64,000 bases of DNA from Flavobacterium sp. (GCA_030151565.1 JASLDM010000033.1:1-64000); one strand, 5' to 3'; positions 1 through 8,348 are shown, counted from the stretch's first letter. A program made the numbers and translations. The notes: a model not told the origin generated them from the letters alone.

Positions 1-51
1 TCCTATTCTAGTTTTACACTTTTTTATAGTGAATTTACTCCTAATCAGTCT

Positions 52-200
52 CGGGTTTTGTTCGAGTCTTGTTCAAGTCTCCTTCGGAAAAAGGGCCTCA
101 ATCCGAGTAAAAGTCGGAGAAGTATCGAAGCAGACCCGAAGGAAAGGCAGATTAAACCTCAATAAAATAAAACATATAACTGATTTTCAACAAGTTACCT
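52..200. repeat. Dispersed intergenic repeat, copy A
   Basis: The left part is made of short degenerate units related to GTTCGAGTCT and GTCTCCTTCGG, followed by an imperfect inverted version near 105-145. Copy B at 24856-25010 has the same order of blocks and the same tail. The copies have diverged, so this is a repeat family and not a recent duplication. Function is unknown. Confidence 0.6.
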
Positions 201-613
201 TGTTTTAAAAAAGTCAAAAGTGGGCAAGAACGCCAAAAAGGTACTAAATGGGGTTTATTTATTTTAAATTCAGTAACTTAAGCATCGTATTGCTAGAGCA
301 GAATTCCGTTTTATAAAAAAACGGTAGGATGATCTAGATTATTAGCTGTACTATAAAAAATAAATTCCTTCTAAGAGCATTCGAATTAATTAATAATCGT
401 TTTTATAAAGAAGTAAATTTAGTAATTAATCGAATTTCCTTTACTGCAAGAAGACAATCTCTCTACGCAACATCAAGCGTTAATATATCGAATCAACTAA
501 CAAAATTTATCCACACGTATTATCTATAAAATACAAAGGTGTGGTGCTTTTTAAATCACTCACACCTTGTATTCTTAGTCCTTTATTAGCACAACAGCTA
601 ATTTTACACGCTA

Positions 614-647
614 TAAAAAAAGCTGTTCGATAGGAACAGCTTTTATA
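614..647 (-). terminator. Rho-independent terminator of the purine permease gene
   Basis: The stem AAAAGCTGTTC/GAACAGCTTTT has a short loop and a T-run in minus-strand sense. It lies immediately after the minus-strand stop codon at 652. Confidence 0.85.
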
Positions 648-651
648 TTTA

Positions 652-1989
652 TTAATAGAGAACTCCTAAAACGAGTTTCAATAAAAACAAGATAGAAAGT
701 ACATAAACCGTCATTGATATATCTTTATGCTTTCCAGTTCCTAATTTTAAAAAGGTAAAGCTCAATACCCCAAATACAATTCCTTCTGCAATGCTATAAC
801 TAAAAGGCATAAACACGATGGTTAAAAAAGCAGGAAGCCCTTCCGTAATATCGTTAAAGTCAATTTTTGTTACAGAAGCAATCATAAACAACCCAACAAT
901 AATTAAAGCAGGAGATGTTGCCGAAGCAGGAATCATTAAAAATAAAGGTGCTAAAAATAAGGAAACCCCAAACATTAAAGCCACACTAACTGCAGTTAAC
1001 CCTGTACGTCCACCTGAAGCAACACCAGAGGCACTTTCTACATAAGAAGTCACAGAACTTGTACCTAATATAGATCCAAACGTTGTACCCAATGCATCCG
1101 TAAATAAAGCCTTTTTCATTTGAGGAAAGTTTCCATTTTCATCAGCAATATTTGTTTTAGAAATCACGCCTATTAAAGTACCAACAGTATCAAATAAATT
1201 CACAAATAAAAATGTAAAAACTACGACCACCATATCAATCGATAAAATTTGTTTCCATCCTTCGGCAGTAAACATTGGTTTTAGAGCTTCTCCAAATATA
1301 GGTTCAATTGAAGGCGGTAAACTCAACAAAGAGCCTTGTGGTAAACTTACATCTCCCAAGAAAAAACCAAAGACAGTAGCTGAAATAATTCCTATCAAGA
1401 TGGCTCCATTTATATTACGAGCCAATAAAATACCCGTTACGATCAATCCTAAAAATGCTATCCAAACACTATGTTGAGAAAAACTTCCTAAGCGCACTAA
1501 CGTATTCGGATCGGAAACAATAATTCCAGCACCTTTCATACCAATTAATGTAATAAAAAGACCTATTCCTGCGGGGATAGCTTCCTTTAAAACTTTAGGC
1601 ATACTTTTTACAATTAGCTCTCGAACATTGAAAAAAGTTAGTAACAAAAATATAATTCCTTCAATAAAAACAGCTGTCAATGCGAACTGCCAAGTATACC
1701 CCATAGTAAGCACAACTGTAAAAGCAAAAAAACTATTGAGTCCCATTCCTGGAGCCTGAGCAATCGGTAATTTTGCGTATAAGCCCATTAAAAGCGTAGC
1801 AAAAATAGTAGCCAAAGCTGTAGTTGTAAATAAAGCTTGTCGATCCATTCCTGTTTCTGCCAAAATATTTGGGTTCACAACCAAAATATACGACATCGTA
1901 AGGAAAGTTATAATCCCTGCTAAAAATTCTCTTTTAATTGTTGTGTTATTTTTATTTAAATCAAAATAACGCTCTAAAAGCTGTTTCAT
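652..1989 (-). CDS. NCS2-family purine permease (AzgA/PbuG type)
   Basis: A 445-residue polytopic inner-membrane protein with about a dozen hydrophobic segments. It belongs to the COG2252 branch of the nucleobase-cation symporter 2 superfamily, which imports hypoxanthine, guanine or adenine by proton symport. The family signature is clear: NSFFAF near residue 85 and a TSSVTSYVESASG block running into SGGRTG at about 306-330. Length is normal. The gene is monocistronic, with a -7 box at 2010-2017 and its own terminator. Exact purine specificity cannot be read from the sequence, and no purine riboswitch is visible upstream. Confidence 0.9.
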   Translation of the reverse strand: MKQLLERYFDLNKNNTTIKREFLAGIITFLTMSYILVVNPNILAETGMDRQALFTTTALATIFATLLMGLYAKLPIAQAPGMGLNSFFAFTVVLTMGYTWQFALTAVFIEGIIFLLLTFFNVRELIVKSMPKVLKEAIPAGIGLFITLIGMKGAGIIVSDPNTLVRLGSFSQHSVWIAFLGLIVTGILLARNINGAILIGIISATVFGFFLGDVSLPQGSLLSLPPSIEPIFGEALKPMFTAEGWKQILSIDMVVVVFTFLFVNLFDTVGTLIGVISKTNIADENGNFPQMKKALFTDALGTTFGSILGTSSVTSYVESASGVASGGRTGLTAVSVALMFGVSLFLAPLFLMIPASATSPALIIVGLFMIASVTKIDFNDITEGLPAFLTIVFMPFSYSIAEGIVFGVLSFTFLKLGTGKHKDISMTVYVLSILFLLKLVLGVLY

Positions 1990-2009
1990 AAAGTAGTTTA
2001 GTTAAGGCG

Positions 2010-2017
2010 CAAAAATA
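2010..2017 (-). promoter_or_regulatory. -7 box (TATTTTTG) of the purine permease promoter
   Basis: On the minus strand this reads TATTTTTG, an exact match to the Bacteroidetes TAnnTTTG box, 21 bases before the start codon. No clear -33 element was confirmed. Confidence 0.5.
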
Positions 2018-2111
2018 AAAAGAAACTTAATCTTATTATAATTTGTTTACCACAAGTTCTATAATAAAAGATATAAATAAACTAGTTTCTATTTTTTAGG
2101 CTCAAACTCGC

Positions 2112-2119
2112 TATATTTG
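2112..2119 (+). promoter_or_regulatory. -7 box (TATATTTG) of the riboswitch transcript
   Basis: TATATTTG matches TAnnTTTG and lies 14 bases before the 5' strand of the riboswitch P1 stem. Transcription would therefore begin just ahead of the aptamer. No other TAnnTTTG box is seen between the aptamer and the thioesterase start, which favours one transcript. Confidence 0.65.
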
Positions 2120-2132
2120 CACCAGAAAAACG

Positions 2133-2278
2133 GAAAAAAGTATTTGGGAATCGTGTGAAATTCACGAACTGTCGCGCAACTGTAAGTACTGCGAGGTTTT
2201 TATCAAATATAGTTCACTGTCTATAATAAGATGGGAAGGACGATAAAAATAGTACAAGTCAGGATACCTGCTTTTTTC
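2133..2278 (+). ncRNA. Cobalamin (B12) riboswitch aptamer
   Basis: All landmark parts are visible. The P1 stem is a perfect 8-bp pairing (GAAAAAAG at 2133-2140 with CTTTTTTC at 2271-2278). GGGAA is followed by a TCGTG/CACGA arm. The conserved core CTGTCGCGCAACTGTAA is at about 2169-2185, GATGGGAAGGA is at 2230-2240, and the B12 box AGTCAGGATACCTGC is at 2257-2271. Such riboswitches bind adenosylcobalamin or methylcobalamin and usually shut off B12 transport, B12 synthesis or B12-independent isoenzymes. Here the only downstream gene is an acyl-CoA thioesterase, which is unusual. Confidence 0.95.
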
Positions 2279-2323
2279 TCTTGCTAGGCAAGCATGACGT
2301 ACTTTCGCGATTTGAAGTTCGGT

Positions 2324-2369
2324 CATAGGAAATGTATTCTAACGTAATTTATACGATTGGATTCCTATG
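2324..2369 (+). promoter_or_regulatory. Stem-loop between riboswitch and thioesterase (possible expression platform)
   Basis: CATAGGAA at 2324-2331 pairs perfectly with TTCCTATG at 2362-2369 and is followed by a pyrimidine-rich stretch. A 17-codon open frame (2294-2347) starts after the aptamer and runs into the loop. The hairpin may be part of the expression platform. It is not a canonical terminator because the T-run is short and interrupted. Confidence 0.4.
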
Positions 2370-2447
2370 CCTTTCTATTTTCGAAAAACGATCCATGCCA
2401 ACCTATAATTATAAAATATACTCACTAGAAAAGAATTTTAATTATAT

Positions 2448-2873
2448 ATGGAAAGTCAATTAACAAGCAGAGAGCTGCGCATTCAAAAAAGAATAAAAGA
2501 TTCTGAAACTCACGTGTTTAAAGTAGTATTCCCAGGAACTACAAATCATCATAACACAATGTTTGGAGGTACGGTGCTCTACATTATGGACGAAATTGCT
2601 TTTATGACGGCAACTCGTTTTAGTAGAAAGACCATTGTTACGGTAAGCAGCGATAAGATTGATTTTAAACATCCCATTCCTGCTGGTACTTTGGTTGAAC
2701 TAATTGGAAAAGTAACTCGAGTTGGACGTTCAAGTGTAGATGTACAAGTAGATGTATTTATCGAAAGTATGTATCGTGATGGACGTGAAAAAGCAATAAG
2801 CGGTAACTTTACATTAGTAGCAATTAACGAAAACAAACGTCCTGTACCTGTTTTAGATGAAATTGAATATTAA
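2448..2873 (+). CDS. Acyl-CoA thioesterase, hotdog fold (YciA/ACOT7-like)
   Basis: A 141-residue cytoplasmic enzyme that would hydrolyse acyl-CoA to free acid and CoA. It fits the single-hotdog YciA/BACH family: HHNTMFGG near residues 34-41 (catalytic Asn), MDEIAF with the acidic helix residue next, then SSDKIDF and the GRSSVDVQV strand. Length is typical. It is the sole gene behind the cobalamin riboswitch, with the ATG about 170 bases after the B12 box, and is followed by a strong terminator. Substrate is unknown. A link to propionyl- or methylmalonyl-CoA would make sense of B12 control but is inference. Confidence 0.88.
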   Translation: MESQLTSRELRIQKRIKDSETHVFKVVFPGTTNHHNTMFGGTVLYIMDEIAFMTATRFSRKTIVTVSSDKIDFKHPIPAGTLVELIGKVTRVGRSSVDVQVDVFIESMYRDGREKAISGNFTLVAINENKRPVPVLDEIEY

Positions 2874-2904
2874 TAATAACTTATAAAAGGGTTCTTAATT
2901 CAAT

Positions 2905-2945
2905 AAAAAAAGAGGCTTCTGTTTTAAACAGAAGCCTCTTTTTAG
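2905..2945. terminator. Bidirectional terminator between thioesterase gene and recA
   Basis: The stem AGAGGCTTCTGTTT/AAACAGAAGCCTCT is flanked by an A-run on the left and a T-run on the right. It can serve both convergent genes. Confidence 0.9.
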
Positions 2946-2981
2946 TTATATTTAAATTAACCTGTAAAGCTATTTTATGAA

Positions 2982-3986
2982 TTATGCTTCTTTACTTTTA
3001 ATTTCTTCTTTAATTTTCTCTTCTAACTCATCCATTAATTCAGGATTGTCTTTGATAAGCGATTTTACGGCATCACGTCCTTGTCCTAACTTAGTTTCTC
3101 CATAGCTAAACCAAGAGCCACTTTTCTTTACAATATTAAATTCAACTGCTAGATCTAAAACCTCTCCTACTTTAGATACTCCTTCCCCATACATAATATC
3201 AAACTCAGCTGTTCTAAATGGTGGCGCTACTTTATTCTTTACAATCTTAACTTTAGTACGGTTTCCTATTACGTTATCTCCATCTTTAATTTGAGTTGAT
3301 TTACGAATATCAATACGAACAGAAGCATAGAATTTTAAAGCATTTCCTCCAGTTGTTGTTTCTGGATTTCCAAACATTACTCCAATCTTCTCACGCAATT
3401 GGTTGATGAAAAACACGGTACAATTTGTTTTACTAATTGTTCCTGTTAATTTTCTCAAAGCTTGAGACATCAATCGAGCGTGTAATCCCATTTTAGAATC
3501 TCCCATCTCTCCTTCAATCTCACTTTTTGGAGTTAAAGCAGCAACAGAGTCAATTACAACCAAATCAATAGCTCCTGATCTAATTAAATTCTCAGCAATC
3601 TCAAGAGCTTGCTCTCCATTATCAGGTTGAGAAATAATTAAATTATCAATATCAACTCCTAATTTTTGGGCATAAAAACGATCAAATGCGTGTTCTGCAT
3701 CAATAAAAGCAGCAATTCCTCCTGCTTTTTGAGCTTCTGCAATAGCATGCAAAGTCAACGTAGTTTTACCAGACGACTCAGGACCATAAATCTCTATTAT
3801 ACGTCCTCTTGGATATCCTCCAACACCCAACGCTAAGTCAATTCCTAAAGAACCTGACGAAATAGCCTCTACTTCTTCAACAGCACTATCTCCCAATTTC
3901 ATCACGGTACCTTTTCCGTATGTCTTGTCTAATTTATCTAAGGTAAGCTGTAACGCTTTTAATTTTGCTTCTTTATCTGCACTCAT
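2982..3986 (-). CDS. recA: Recombinase RecA
   Basis: A 334-residue RecA. It forms ATP-dependent filaments on single-stranded DNA, drives strand exchange and, where LexA exists, SOS induction. Walker A is GPESSGKT at 68-75. Walker B is [10 protein letters not shown] at about 142-151. The L2 region around [15 protein letters not shown] is intact, and the C-terminus is acidic. Length is usual for the phylum. The gene is alone, with a possible -7 box TACGTTTG about 86 bases upstream. I see no obvious LexA-type palindrome. Confidence 0.98.
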   Translation of the reverse strand: MSADKEAKLKALQLTLDKLDKTYGKGTVMKLGDSAVEEVEAISSGSLGIDLALGVGGYPRGRIIEIYGPESSGKTTLTLHAIAEAQKAGGIAAFIDAEHAFDRFYAQKLGVDIDNLIISQPDNGEQALEIAENLIRSGAIDLVVIDSVAALTPKSEIEGEMGDSKMGLHARLMSQALRKLTGTISKTNCTVFFINQLREKIGVMFGNPETTTGGNALKFYASVRIDIRKSTQIKDGDNVIGNRTKVKIVKNKVAPPFRTAEFDIMYGEGVSKVGEVLDLAVEFNIVKKSGSWFSYGETKLGQGRDAVKSLIKDNPELMDELEEKIKEEIKSKEA

Positions 3987-4071
3987 CTTATCTATATTTT
4001 AATGTAAAAATAATACTTTTTATCGACTCTCCAAGACTCCATCAAATTATGTTCTAAAATTTACTTTTCGC

Positions 4072-4079
4072 CAAACGTA
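4072..4079 (-). promoter_or_regulatory. Possible -7 box (TACGTTTG) for recA
   Basis: An exact TAnnTTTG match on the minus strand, 86 bases before the recA start codon. The leader would be fairly long, so the assignment is tentative. Confidence 0.4.
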
Positions 4080-4185
4080 TTACCAATACTAAAAATTCAG
4101 GACCACAACAATTCTTAAAAGTGCTTTTTCAAAATTTCATACCCTAGAAGTTATCTTTATTTTTTTATCACAAATTTTAAAACTG

Positions 4186-4193
4186 TATATTTG
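4186..4193 (+). promoter_or_regulatory. -7 box (TATATTTG) of the trhO-trhP operon
   Basis: An exact match to TAnnTTTG, 65 bases upstream of trhO. It is the only such box found ahead of the four-gene operon. Confidence 0.55.
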
Positions 4194-4257
4194 CCAAAAT
4201 TCTTCCAATTAGAATTTTATATTTAACGAATTATCCACATACTTAAACGTTTATAGC

Positions 4258-5619
4258 ATGCAACTGTATAACACCTTAAGCGCGGAAGAAAGAGCTGAAC
4301 TCCTTACACAAGCAGGAGAAAACCGCTTAACTTTATCTTTCTACGCGTACGCAAAAATCGAAGATCCACAACAATTTAGAGATGCTTTATTCTTAGCTTG
4401 GAATAACTTAGATGCCTTAGGTAGAATCTATGTTGCCCACGAAGGAATCAATGCACAAATGTCTGTTCCTGCATCAAATTTTGAAGCTTTTAGAGATACT
4501 CTAGAAGAATATGATTTTATGAAAGGCATACGCTTAAATGTAGCTGTTGAACAAGATGACCTTTCTTTTTTAAAGCTAACCATAAAAGTACGCCATAAAA
4601 TTGTTGCTGACGGATTAAATGACGACACCTTTGATGTGACCAATAAAGGTATTCATTTAAAAGCTCAAGATTTTAATACTCTCTTAGAAGATCCAAATAC
4701 AATTGTAGTAGACTTTAGAAATCACTACGAAAGTGAAATTGGCCATTTTGTAGGAGCTATCACTCCGGATGTTGACACGTTCCGTGAATCACTTCCTATC
4801 ATCAATGAACGCTTACAAGAACATAAAGAAGATAAAAACTTACTGATGTATTGCACTGGCGGTATTCGCTGTGAAAAAGCATCCGCTTATTTTAAGCATC
4901 ATGGTTTTAAGAATGTTTATCAACTTGAAGGTGGTATTATAGAATACACTCGTCAAGTAAAAGCGGAAGGATTGGAAAGCAAGTTTATTGGTAAAAACTT
5001 TGTTTTTGACCACCGTTTGGGTGAACGAATCACAGACGATATTATCGCTAATTGCCATCAATGCGGCGCTCCTTGTGATACACACGTAAACTGTGCTAAT
5101 GAAGGCTGTCATTTGCTATTCATTCAATGTGATGCTTGTGCAGAGAAAATGCACGGATGCTGTTCTGACGAATGTGTTGAAATCATTCAATTACCAGAAG
5201 ATGAACAAAAACGACTAAGAAGTGGTGTTCAGAAAGGCAACCTTATTTTCAAAAAAGGAAAATCAGATGCTCTAAAATTTAAAAAAGAGCGCAATGTTTT
5301 TGAAGAAATCAATCCAGTAAAAGTCAGTACAGTTACCAAAATACGCAAAAAAAGAATTGAGAAAAAACGTTTGGTTGGAAAAGCTGAACACTACTTTACT
5401 AAAGCAGGTGTAGGTCAGTTTATACTAGAGAACGACACTTTAGCTTTAGGGGATAAAATTGCCATCGTAGGTCCTACAACTGGTGATGAACGTCTTACTT
5501 TAGATAAAATGATGGTTAATGGACAAGAAGTTCAAACTGCTCAAATTGGGGATAAACTTACCTTAGCATTACCCTTTAGAGTTCGTGTTTCTGATCAATT
5601 ACACAAAATAATAGACTAA
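4258..5619 (+). CDS. trhO: Oxygen-dependent tRNA U34 hydroxylase TrhO with extra C-terminal domain
   Basis: Rhodanese-family TrhO (YceA) uses O2 to convert U34 to 5-hydroxyuridine in a subset of tRNAs. An N-terminal acylphosphatase-like part is followed by a rhodanese domain at about 135-235 with the loop CTGGIRC (Cys199, Cys205). A cysteine-rich segment at 266-306 (ten Cys) may bind metal. At 453 residues it is about 100 longer than E. coli TrhO. Residues 371-453 form an extra domain about half identical by eye to the C-terminus of the next gene product, TrhP (VGKAxHYFxKAG, GDK, LPFRxRxSDxLxKI). It is the first gene of the operon, with three bases before trhP. Confidence 0.93.
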   Translation: MQLYNTLSAEERAELLTQAGENRLTLSFYAYAKIEDPQQFRDALFLAWNNLDALGRIYVAHEGINAQMSVPASNFEAFRDTLEEYDFMKGIRLNVAVEQDDLSFLKLTIKVRHKIVADGLNDDTFDVTNKGIHLKAQDFNTLLEDPNTIVVDFRNHYESEIGHFVGAITPDVDTFRESLPIINERLQEHKEDKNLLMYCTGGIRCEKASAYFKHHGFKNVYQLEGGIIEYTRQVKAEGLESKFIGKNFVFDHRLGERITDDIIANCHQCGAPCDTHVNCANEGCHLLFIQCDACAEKMHGCCSDECVEIIQLPEDEQKRLRSGVQKGNLIFKKGKSDALKFKKERNVFEEINPVKVSTVTKIRKKRIEKKRLVGKAEHYFTKAGVGQFILENDTLALGDKIAIVGPTTGDERLTLDKMMVNGQEVQTAQIGDKLTLALPFRVRVSDQLHKIID

Positions 5620-5622
5620 GAT

Positions 5623-6864
5623 ATGACTGTTTCTGGACGAGTAGAATTAATGGCACCCGCAGGTAACTTCGAGTCTTTGCAAGCCGCATTAGATAACGGA
5701 GCTGATTCTGTGTATTTTGGAGTAGATCAATTAAATATGCGTGCACGCTCTACGGTTAATTTTTCTGTAGACGATCTACAAGAAATTGCACGTAGATGTG
5801 AAGAAAAAAACGTGCGTACGTATCTTACACTAAATACCATTATTTACGACCACGATTTGTCGGTTGTAAAAACCTTGTTAACCAAAGCTAAAGAAGCAAA
5901 TTTAACTGCAGTTATCGCATCAGATCAAGCTGTTATTGCTACAGCAAGAGCAATTGGTTTGGAAGTTCACATTTCTACCCAATTGAATGTAACCAATATT
6001 GAAACTGTAAAATTCTACAGCCTTTTTGCCGACACTATTGTATTGTCACGAGAACTGAGTTTACGTCAGGTAAAAAAGATAACTGAACAAATAGAAAAAG
6101 AACAAATCAAAGGACCTTCTGGTAACTTAATAGAAATTGAAATATTTGGCCATGGAGCCTTATGTATGGCTGTTTCAGGAAAGTGTTATTTGAGTTTGCA
6201 TTCTCATAACTCATCAGCAAACCGAGGTGCTTGTAAACAAAATTGTAGAAAAAAATATACAGTTATCGATCAAGAATCTGGCTTTGAAATTGAGATTGAC
6301 AATGAATTCATGATGTCTCCAAAAGACCTTTGCACGTTAGATTTCTTAGATCAAGTAATCGATTCTGGTGTAAAAGTATTAAAAATTGAAGGGCGTGGTC
6401 GTGCTCCAGAATATGTTGCTACCGTTGTAAAAACATATAGAGAAGCAATTGATGCTGATGCAGAAGGAACCTTTACTCCTGAAAAAGTAGAACAATGGAT
6501 GAAAGCTTTAGAAACTGTCTACAATCGCGGTTTTTGGAGCGGATATTATTTAGGCCAAAAATTAGGTGAATGGAGTGATAATCCTGGATCTAGTGCAACT
6601 CAGAAAAAAGTATATGTAGGTAAAGCGGCCCATTACTTTCAAAAAGCAGGAATTGGGGAATTTAAAATCGAAGCCTACGAAATTAAAAAAGGTGATAAAT
6701 TATTGATCACTGGACCGAGTACTGGAGCCCAAGAATTGATTTTGGACGAGATGTATGTAAACGAACAGGCGGTTGAAAAAGCTATCAAAGGCGATGAGTG
6801 TACTTTTAAACTACCGTTCAGAATTCGTTTATCAGACAAATTATATAAAATTGTAGAAGCTTAA
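5623..6864 (+). CDS. trhP: tRNA U34 hydroxylase TrhP (U32-family protein)
   Basis: A 413-residue member of the U32 'peptidase' family, YegQ/TrhP branch. E. coli TrhP makes 5-hydroxyuridine at tRNA position 34 independently of O2 and depends on Fe-S biogenesis and prephenate. Four cysteines at 181, 188, 204 and 208 (CMAVSGKC, ACKQNC) form the expected iron-sulfur site. The N-terminus MAPAGNFESLQAAL begins the TIM-barrel. Residues 330-413 are the small C-terminal beta domain shared with the TrhO of this operon. The stop codon overlaps the ferredoxin start by one base, so translation is probably coupled. The label 'collagenase/protease' common for this family is probably wrong here. Confidence 0.92.
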   Translation: MTVSGRVELMAPAGNFESLQAALDNGADSVYFGVDQLNMRARSTVNFSVDDLQEIARRCEEKNVRTYLTLNTIIYDHDLSVVKTLLTKAKEANLTAVIASDQAVIATARAIGLEVHISTQLNVTNIETVKFYSLFADTIVLSRELSLRQVKKITEQIEKEQIKGPSGNLIEIEIFGHGALCMAVSGKCYLSLHSHNSSANRGACKQNCRKKYTVIDQESGFEIEIDNEFMMSPKDLCTLDFLDQVIDSGVKVLKIEGRGRAPEYVATVVKTYREAIDADAEGTFTPEKVEQWMKALETVYNRGFWSGYYLGQKLGEWSDNPGSSATQKKVYVGKAAHYFQKAGIGEFKIEAYEIKKGDKLLITGPSTGAQELILDEMYVNEQAVEKAIKGDECTFKLPFRIRLSDKLYKIVEA

Positions 6865-7094
6865 TGGTCATTGTTACTTTACAACGTGATAAATGTATTG
6901 GGTGCAACTATTGTGTAGAAGTTGCACCGTTACAGTTCCAAATGTCTAAAAAAGACGGAAAAACTGTTTTATTACGCTCCAATAACAACAAAGGATTTCA
7001 CACCTTAAAATCTTCGGATTACAGCATTTTAGATGCTTGTGAACAAGCAGAAAAAGTATGTCCTGTACATATTATAAAAGTTAAAGATGTTTAA
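6864..7094 (+). CDS. Small 4Fe-4S ferredoxin
   Basis: A 76-residue ferredoxin. Cys11, Cys14 and Cys17 (CIGCNYC) and Cys66 followed by Pro (VCP) give one [4Fe-4S] site; Cys59 is extra. The start overlaps the trhP stop in a TAATG arrangement. The pairing suggests it passes electrons to, or helps maintain, the TrhP iron-sulfur enzyme, though this is inferred from position only. Monocluster ferredoxins of this kind are often encoded beside the redox enzyme they serve. Confidence 0.88.
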   Translation: MVIVTLQRDKCIGCNYCVEVAPLQFQMSKKDGKTVLLRSNNNKGFHTLKSSDYSILDACEQAEKVCPVHIIKVKDV

Positions 7095-7095
7095 A

Positions 7096-7446
7096 ATGAA
7101 AAAGATCTATTATTTAAAAACCTGTGATACTTGTAAGCGCATTTTAAAAGAAATTCCTGAAATCGAATCTTTTGAATTACAAGAAATCAAATCTACCCCG
7201 ATTACTCCTTCTCAATTGGAAGAAATGAAACAATTATCTGGTAGCTATGAAGCTTTATTTAACAAAAGAGCGCAATTATACAAGGCACGCGGCTTAAAAG
7301 ACAAGGATCTTTCGGAAGCTGATTTTAAAGAATTATTATTGGAACATTATACTTTTTTAAGCCGACCCGTAATTTTTGTGAATAATTCAATTTACATCGG
7401 AAATAGCAAGAAAAACATCGAAAATCTAATGATAAATCTAAAATAA
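7096..7446 (+). CDS. ArsC/Spx-family thioredoxin-fold protein
   Basis: A small cytoplasmic protein of 116 residues from the chosen start. It has the ArsC/Spx/YffB fold signature: TCDTCKR near the N-terminus (a CxxC pair) and a late SRPVIFV segment with the conserved Arg-Pro. Such proteins are arsenate reductases, Spx-like regulators or uncharacterised redox proteins. The RNA polymerase contacts of Spx cannot be judged here. An upstream ATG at 7087 lies inside the ferredoxin gene and would add three residues; 7096 is preferred because MKKIYYLKTCDTC is the usual family start. It is the last gene of the trhO-trhP-ferredoxin operon. There are no arsenic genes nearby. Confidence 0.8.
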   Translation: MKKIYYLKTCDTCKRILKEIPEIESFELQEIKSTPITPSQLEEMKQLSGSYEALFNKRAQLYKARGLKDKDLSEADFKELLLEHYTFLSRPVIFVNNSIYIGNSKKNIENLMINLK

Positions 7447-7516
7447 CGTGACTTTATTCATTTTTATGTTTCTATAAAGTAGTATTAACTTTTAATATCT
7501 CATAAAAAACATAATT

Positions 7517-8221
7517 ATGAAAAATTATTTTGCAGAATTTTTTGGAACCTTTTGGTTGGTTTTTGGAGGATGTGGTAGCGCCTTATTTGCTGCTGGAATT
7601 CCTGATTTAGGAATAGGCTATGCAGGCGTTGCCTTAGCTTTTGGATTAACAGTATTGACAATGGCATATGCCGTAGGTCACATATCGGGTGGACACTTCA
7701 ACCCTGCAGTTTCTTTTGGTCTATATGCAGGTGGCCGTTTTTCAGGAAAAGAATTATTACCATACATTTTATCTCAAGTTATTGGCGGTTTAGCTGCAGC
7801 CTCAGTTTTGTATCTTATTTACACTGGAAATACAAACAATGTCATCGATGCATCTTCTCCTGGAGCATTTGCAGCAAATGGATACGGAACGTTATCCCCT
7901 CATGGATACGGAGTAATACCCGCATTCTTAATAGAATTTGTTTTAACAGCTTTCTTCTTGATTGTTATTTTAGGAGCAACGGACAAATATGCAAATGGTA
8001 AATTCGCTGGAATTGCAATTGGACTAGCTTTAACCTTGATTCATTTAATATCTATTCCAATTACCAATACATCAGTAAACCCAGCAAGGTCTTTATCGCA
8101 AGCACTTTTTGCTGGTGGTCAGTATATCCCACAGTTATGGTTGTTTTGGATAGCTCCCATTTCGGGTGCTTTATTTGGAGGTTTAATATATAAACTATTA
8201 TTACAGAAAAACGAAGCCTAA
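7517..8221 (+). CDS. aqpZ: Aquaporin Z
   Basis: A 234-residue inner-membrane water channel of the MIP family. It has six transmembrane helices and both NPA boxes (NPA at about 62-64 in GGHFNPAVS, and 188-190 in SVNPARSL). The arginine after the second NPA, part of the selectivity filter, is present, and the narrow-pore pattern fits AqpZ better than GlpF. It is monocistronic, 70 bases after the previous operon, and ends at a strong terminator. Confidence 0.95.
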   Translation: MKNYFAEFFGTFWLVFGGCGSALFAAGIPDLGIGYAGVALAFGLTVLTMAYAVGHISGGHFNPAVSFGLYAGGRFSGKELLPYILSQVIGGLAAASVLYLIYTGNTNNVIDASSPGAFAANGYGTLSPHGYGVIPAFLIEFVLTAFFLIVILGATDKYANGKFAGIAIGLALTLIHLISIPITNTSVNPARSLSQALFAGGQYIPQLWLFWIAPISGALFGGLIYKLLLQKNEA

Positions 8222-8231
8222 ACACATCTAT

Positions 8232-8275
8232 AAAAAACAAAAGCCTCTTTCTAAGAAAGAGGCTTTTGTTTTTTG
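8232..8275 (+). terminator. Terminator of aqpZ
   Basis: The stem AAAACAAAAGCCTCTTT/AAAGAGGCTTTTGTTTT has a short loop, followed by Ts. Confidence 0.9.
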
Positions 8276-8348
8276 ATAAAAGTGACAGACTTTGCATTTA
8301 TTACGAAGACTATAAATCAATTCATTTCGGTAGAAAAAATAAAACCCC

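Larger units (their letters stand above)
1..651. other. Intergenic region with repeat copy A and two hairpins
   Basis: No convincing gene is seen here. Positions 52-200 carry a sequence that recurs at 24856-25010. It shares the 17-mer starting CGGGTTTTGTTCG, the block GTCTCCTTCGGAAAA, and an AT-rich tail containing AATAAAACA and TGATTTT. A stem-loop lies at 306-324 (CCGTTTT/AAAACGG). A longer one lies at 531-572 (12 paired bases with one bulge, 17-base loop). The far end holds the terminator of the purine permease gene. Confidence 0.6.

Noticed and set aside
5623..6864. U32-family gene product as a collagenase or peptidase
   Set aside because: The four cysteines, the length and the C-terminal domain match the TrhP tRNA hydroxylase branch, and it is next to trhO. 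No protease context is present.
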